Shown here piece after piece: positions 5,598 to 6,170 of a stretch of DNA of 6,170 nt. The stretch is from Desulfobacteraceae bacterium (lineage in GTDB: Bacteria; Desulfobacterota; Desulfobacteria; Desulfobacterales; UBA11574), in assembly GCA_030671225.1 (NCBI GenBank), contig DAOVAE010000078.1:1-6170 (forward strand), read 5' to 3'. Each line of letters starts with the position of its first letter. The first letter of the stretch is position 1. Below the pieces are notes generated by a model. It was given only the letters and a program-made list of their open reading frames with translations, searched no databases and was not told the origin of the DNA. Both the position numbers and the translations under genes were made by a program.

Positions 5598-6170
5598 TTA
5601 ATATGCCTTTGCAAATACGACACGCCCGCTGCTCGGCCCGCTGCAGCAAATACACTCCCCTTTTTCGGTTCGGCCGGCCAGGGGAATGCATCGAATAGTA
5701 ACGCTTAGGTCTTCTTTTATTTTCGATTCGCAATGATCTTCCCCGCACCAGTGTGACAATGCGAAACCACCGTGAATTTCAGGCTCTTCGAGGTTTTGCG
5801 GGGTGAATAATTCGTAGAATTCTTTTTTATCGTCTATGGTTATGGTATGTGCTGTTCTAAACGACAGGGCACGCTCAAAAAGGGTTTGCTGTATTTCATC
5901 CAGGATATCTGTTATTTTTCCAATAAAATGGTCTCTTTTTATCGACGTCTTATCTCTGTGCTCTTTGTCTCTTCTTCCAACATATACGGAATTATCAGCA
6001 ATGTCTCTAGGGCCGATTTCAACCCGCAACGGTATTCCTTTTTTAATCCATTCCCATCCTCTGGCGCCCCCGATGTCGCGATTGTCGGTTTCCACTTCAA
6101 TCCGGCGATAATTGTAAAATTTATCTTTCAGTTCCTTTGCCAGGCTTTCGACATACGTCATTACGTTCAT
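5598..6170 (-). CDS. proS: Prolyl-tRNA synthetase, archaeal/eukaryal-like type, C-terminal part
   Basis: The last 190 residues of a class II synthetase that attaches proline to tRNA-Pro. The frame is open to the right edge. The Met at the edge is probably internal, since the whole enzyme is usually near 480 residues, and the catalytic domain lies outside the window. In window numbering, the anticodon-binding domain covers about 1-95 with GWEWIKKGIPLRVEIGPRD (38-56). A C-terminal zinc domain follows: Cys142 and Cys147 (WCGEDHC), then C173-x-x-C176 (CICC). Cys161 lies in the conserved IRCIP stretch. The chain ends FAKAY with a terminal Tyr. These features mark the ProS type with a C-terminal extension, not the larger E. 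coli-like type with an editing insertion. The gene is followed 8 nt later by the rel/spo start, so the two probably share a transcript. Confidence 0.93.
   Translation of the reverse strand: MNVMTYVESLAKELKDKFYNYRRIEVETDNRDIGGARGWEWIKKGIPLRVEIGPRDIADNSVYVGRRDKEHRDKTSIKRDHFIGKITDILDEIQQTLFERALSFRTAHTITIDDKKEFYELFTPQNLEEPEIHGGFALSHWCGEDHCESKIKEDLSVTIRCIPLAGRTEKGECICCSGPSSGRVVFAKAY

Noticed and set aside
5590..5748. N-terminal extension of the rel/spo frame (53 residues, ATG at 5748)
   Set aside because: It overlaps the proS coding region, is rich in Arg with no family resemblance, and Rel homology starts at the ATG at 5589.
1..6170. CRISPR arrays, insertion sequences, tRNA or rRNA genes, toxin-antitoxin or phage-defence genes
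   Set aside because: No repeated spaced units, terminal inverted repeats, transposase motifs, cloverleaf sequences or defence-type proteins were seen on either strand.

Overview
The window looks like a stretch of chromosome from a Gram-negative bacterium, most likely a Desulfobacterota (former Deltaproteobacteria) lineage. This is inferred from four protein features: an outer-membrane BamD lipoprotein, one long bifunctional Rel/Spo protein, a cysteine-bearing L28, and a prolyl-tRNA synthetase of the archaeal/eukaryal-like type ending in the characteristic C-terminal Tyr. The assignment comes from remembered family features, not from a database search. Most of the window is moderately AT-rich.

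Layout. At the left edge a partial alpha/beta hydrolase gene (1-801) runs leftward out of the window. A 433-bp AT-rich divergent intergenic region (802-1234) follows. It carries two well-formed sigma70-type promoter candidates pointing right, and the nearer one (1154-1182) fits the next gene. A tight rightward cluster comes next: trxA (thioredoxin), trxB (thioredoxin reductase) and bamD (outer-membrane protein assembly lipoprotein). Its trxA-trxB gap is 14 nt, and trxB and bamD overlap by an ATGA. After a 76-bp gap with a possible promoter of its own comes rpmB (L28, zinc-finger form). On the opposite strand, proS (partial, entering from the right edge) and a full-length rel/spo gene form a leftward pair separated by 8 nt. 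The rel/spo gene ends 6 nt from the end of rpmB.

How the genes work together. TrxA and TrxB form a complete NADPH-driven disulfide-reducing pair. BamD shares their transcript and is translationally coupled to trxB, but its job (outer-membrane protein insertion) is separate. The right half concerns translation and its control. ProRS charges tRNA-Pro, the Rel/Spo protein makes and degrades (p)ppGpp in response to uncharged tRNA, and L28 is part of the 50S subunit.

Overall this is mostly ordinary housekeeping sequence. I found no mobile element, CRISPR array, RNA gene or clear undescribed system. The points most worth a second look are the long divergent intergenic region with its extra promoter, the start-stop codon pair abutting the trxB start, the terminator-less rpmB/rel convergence, and the coupling of proS to rel.
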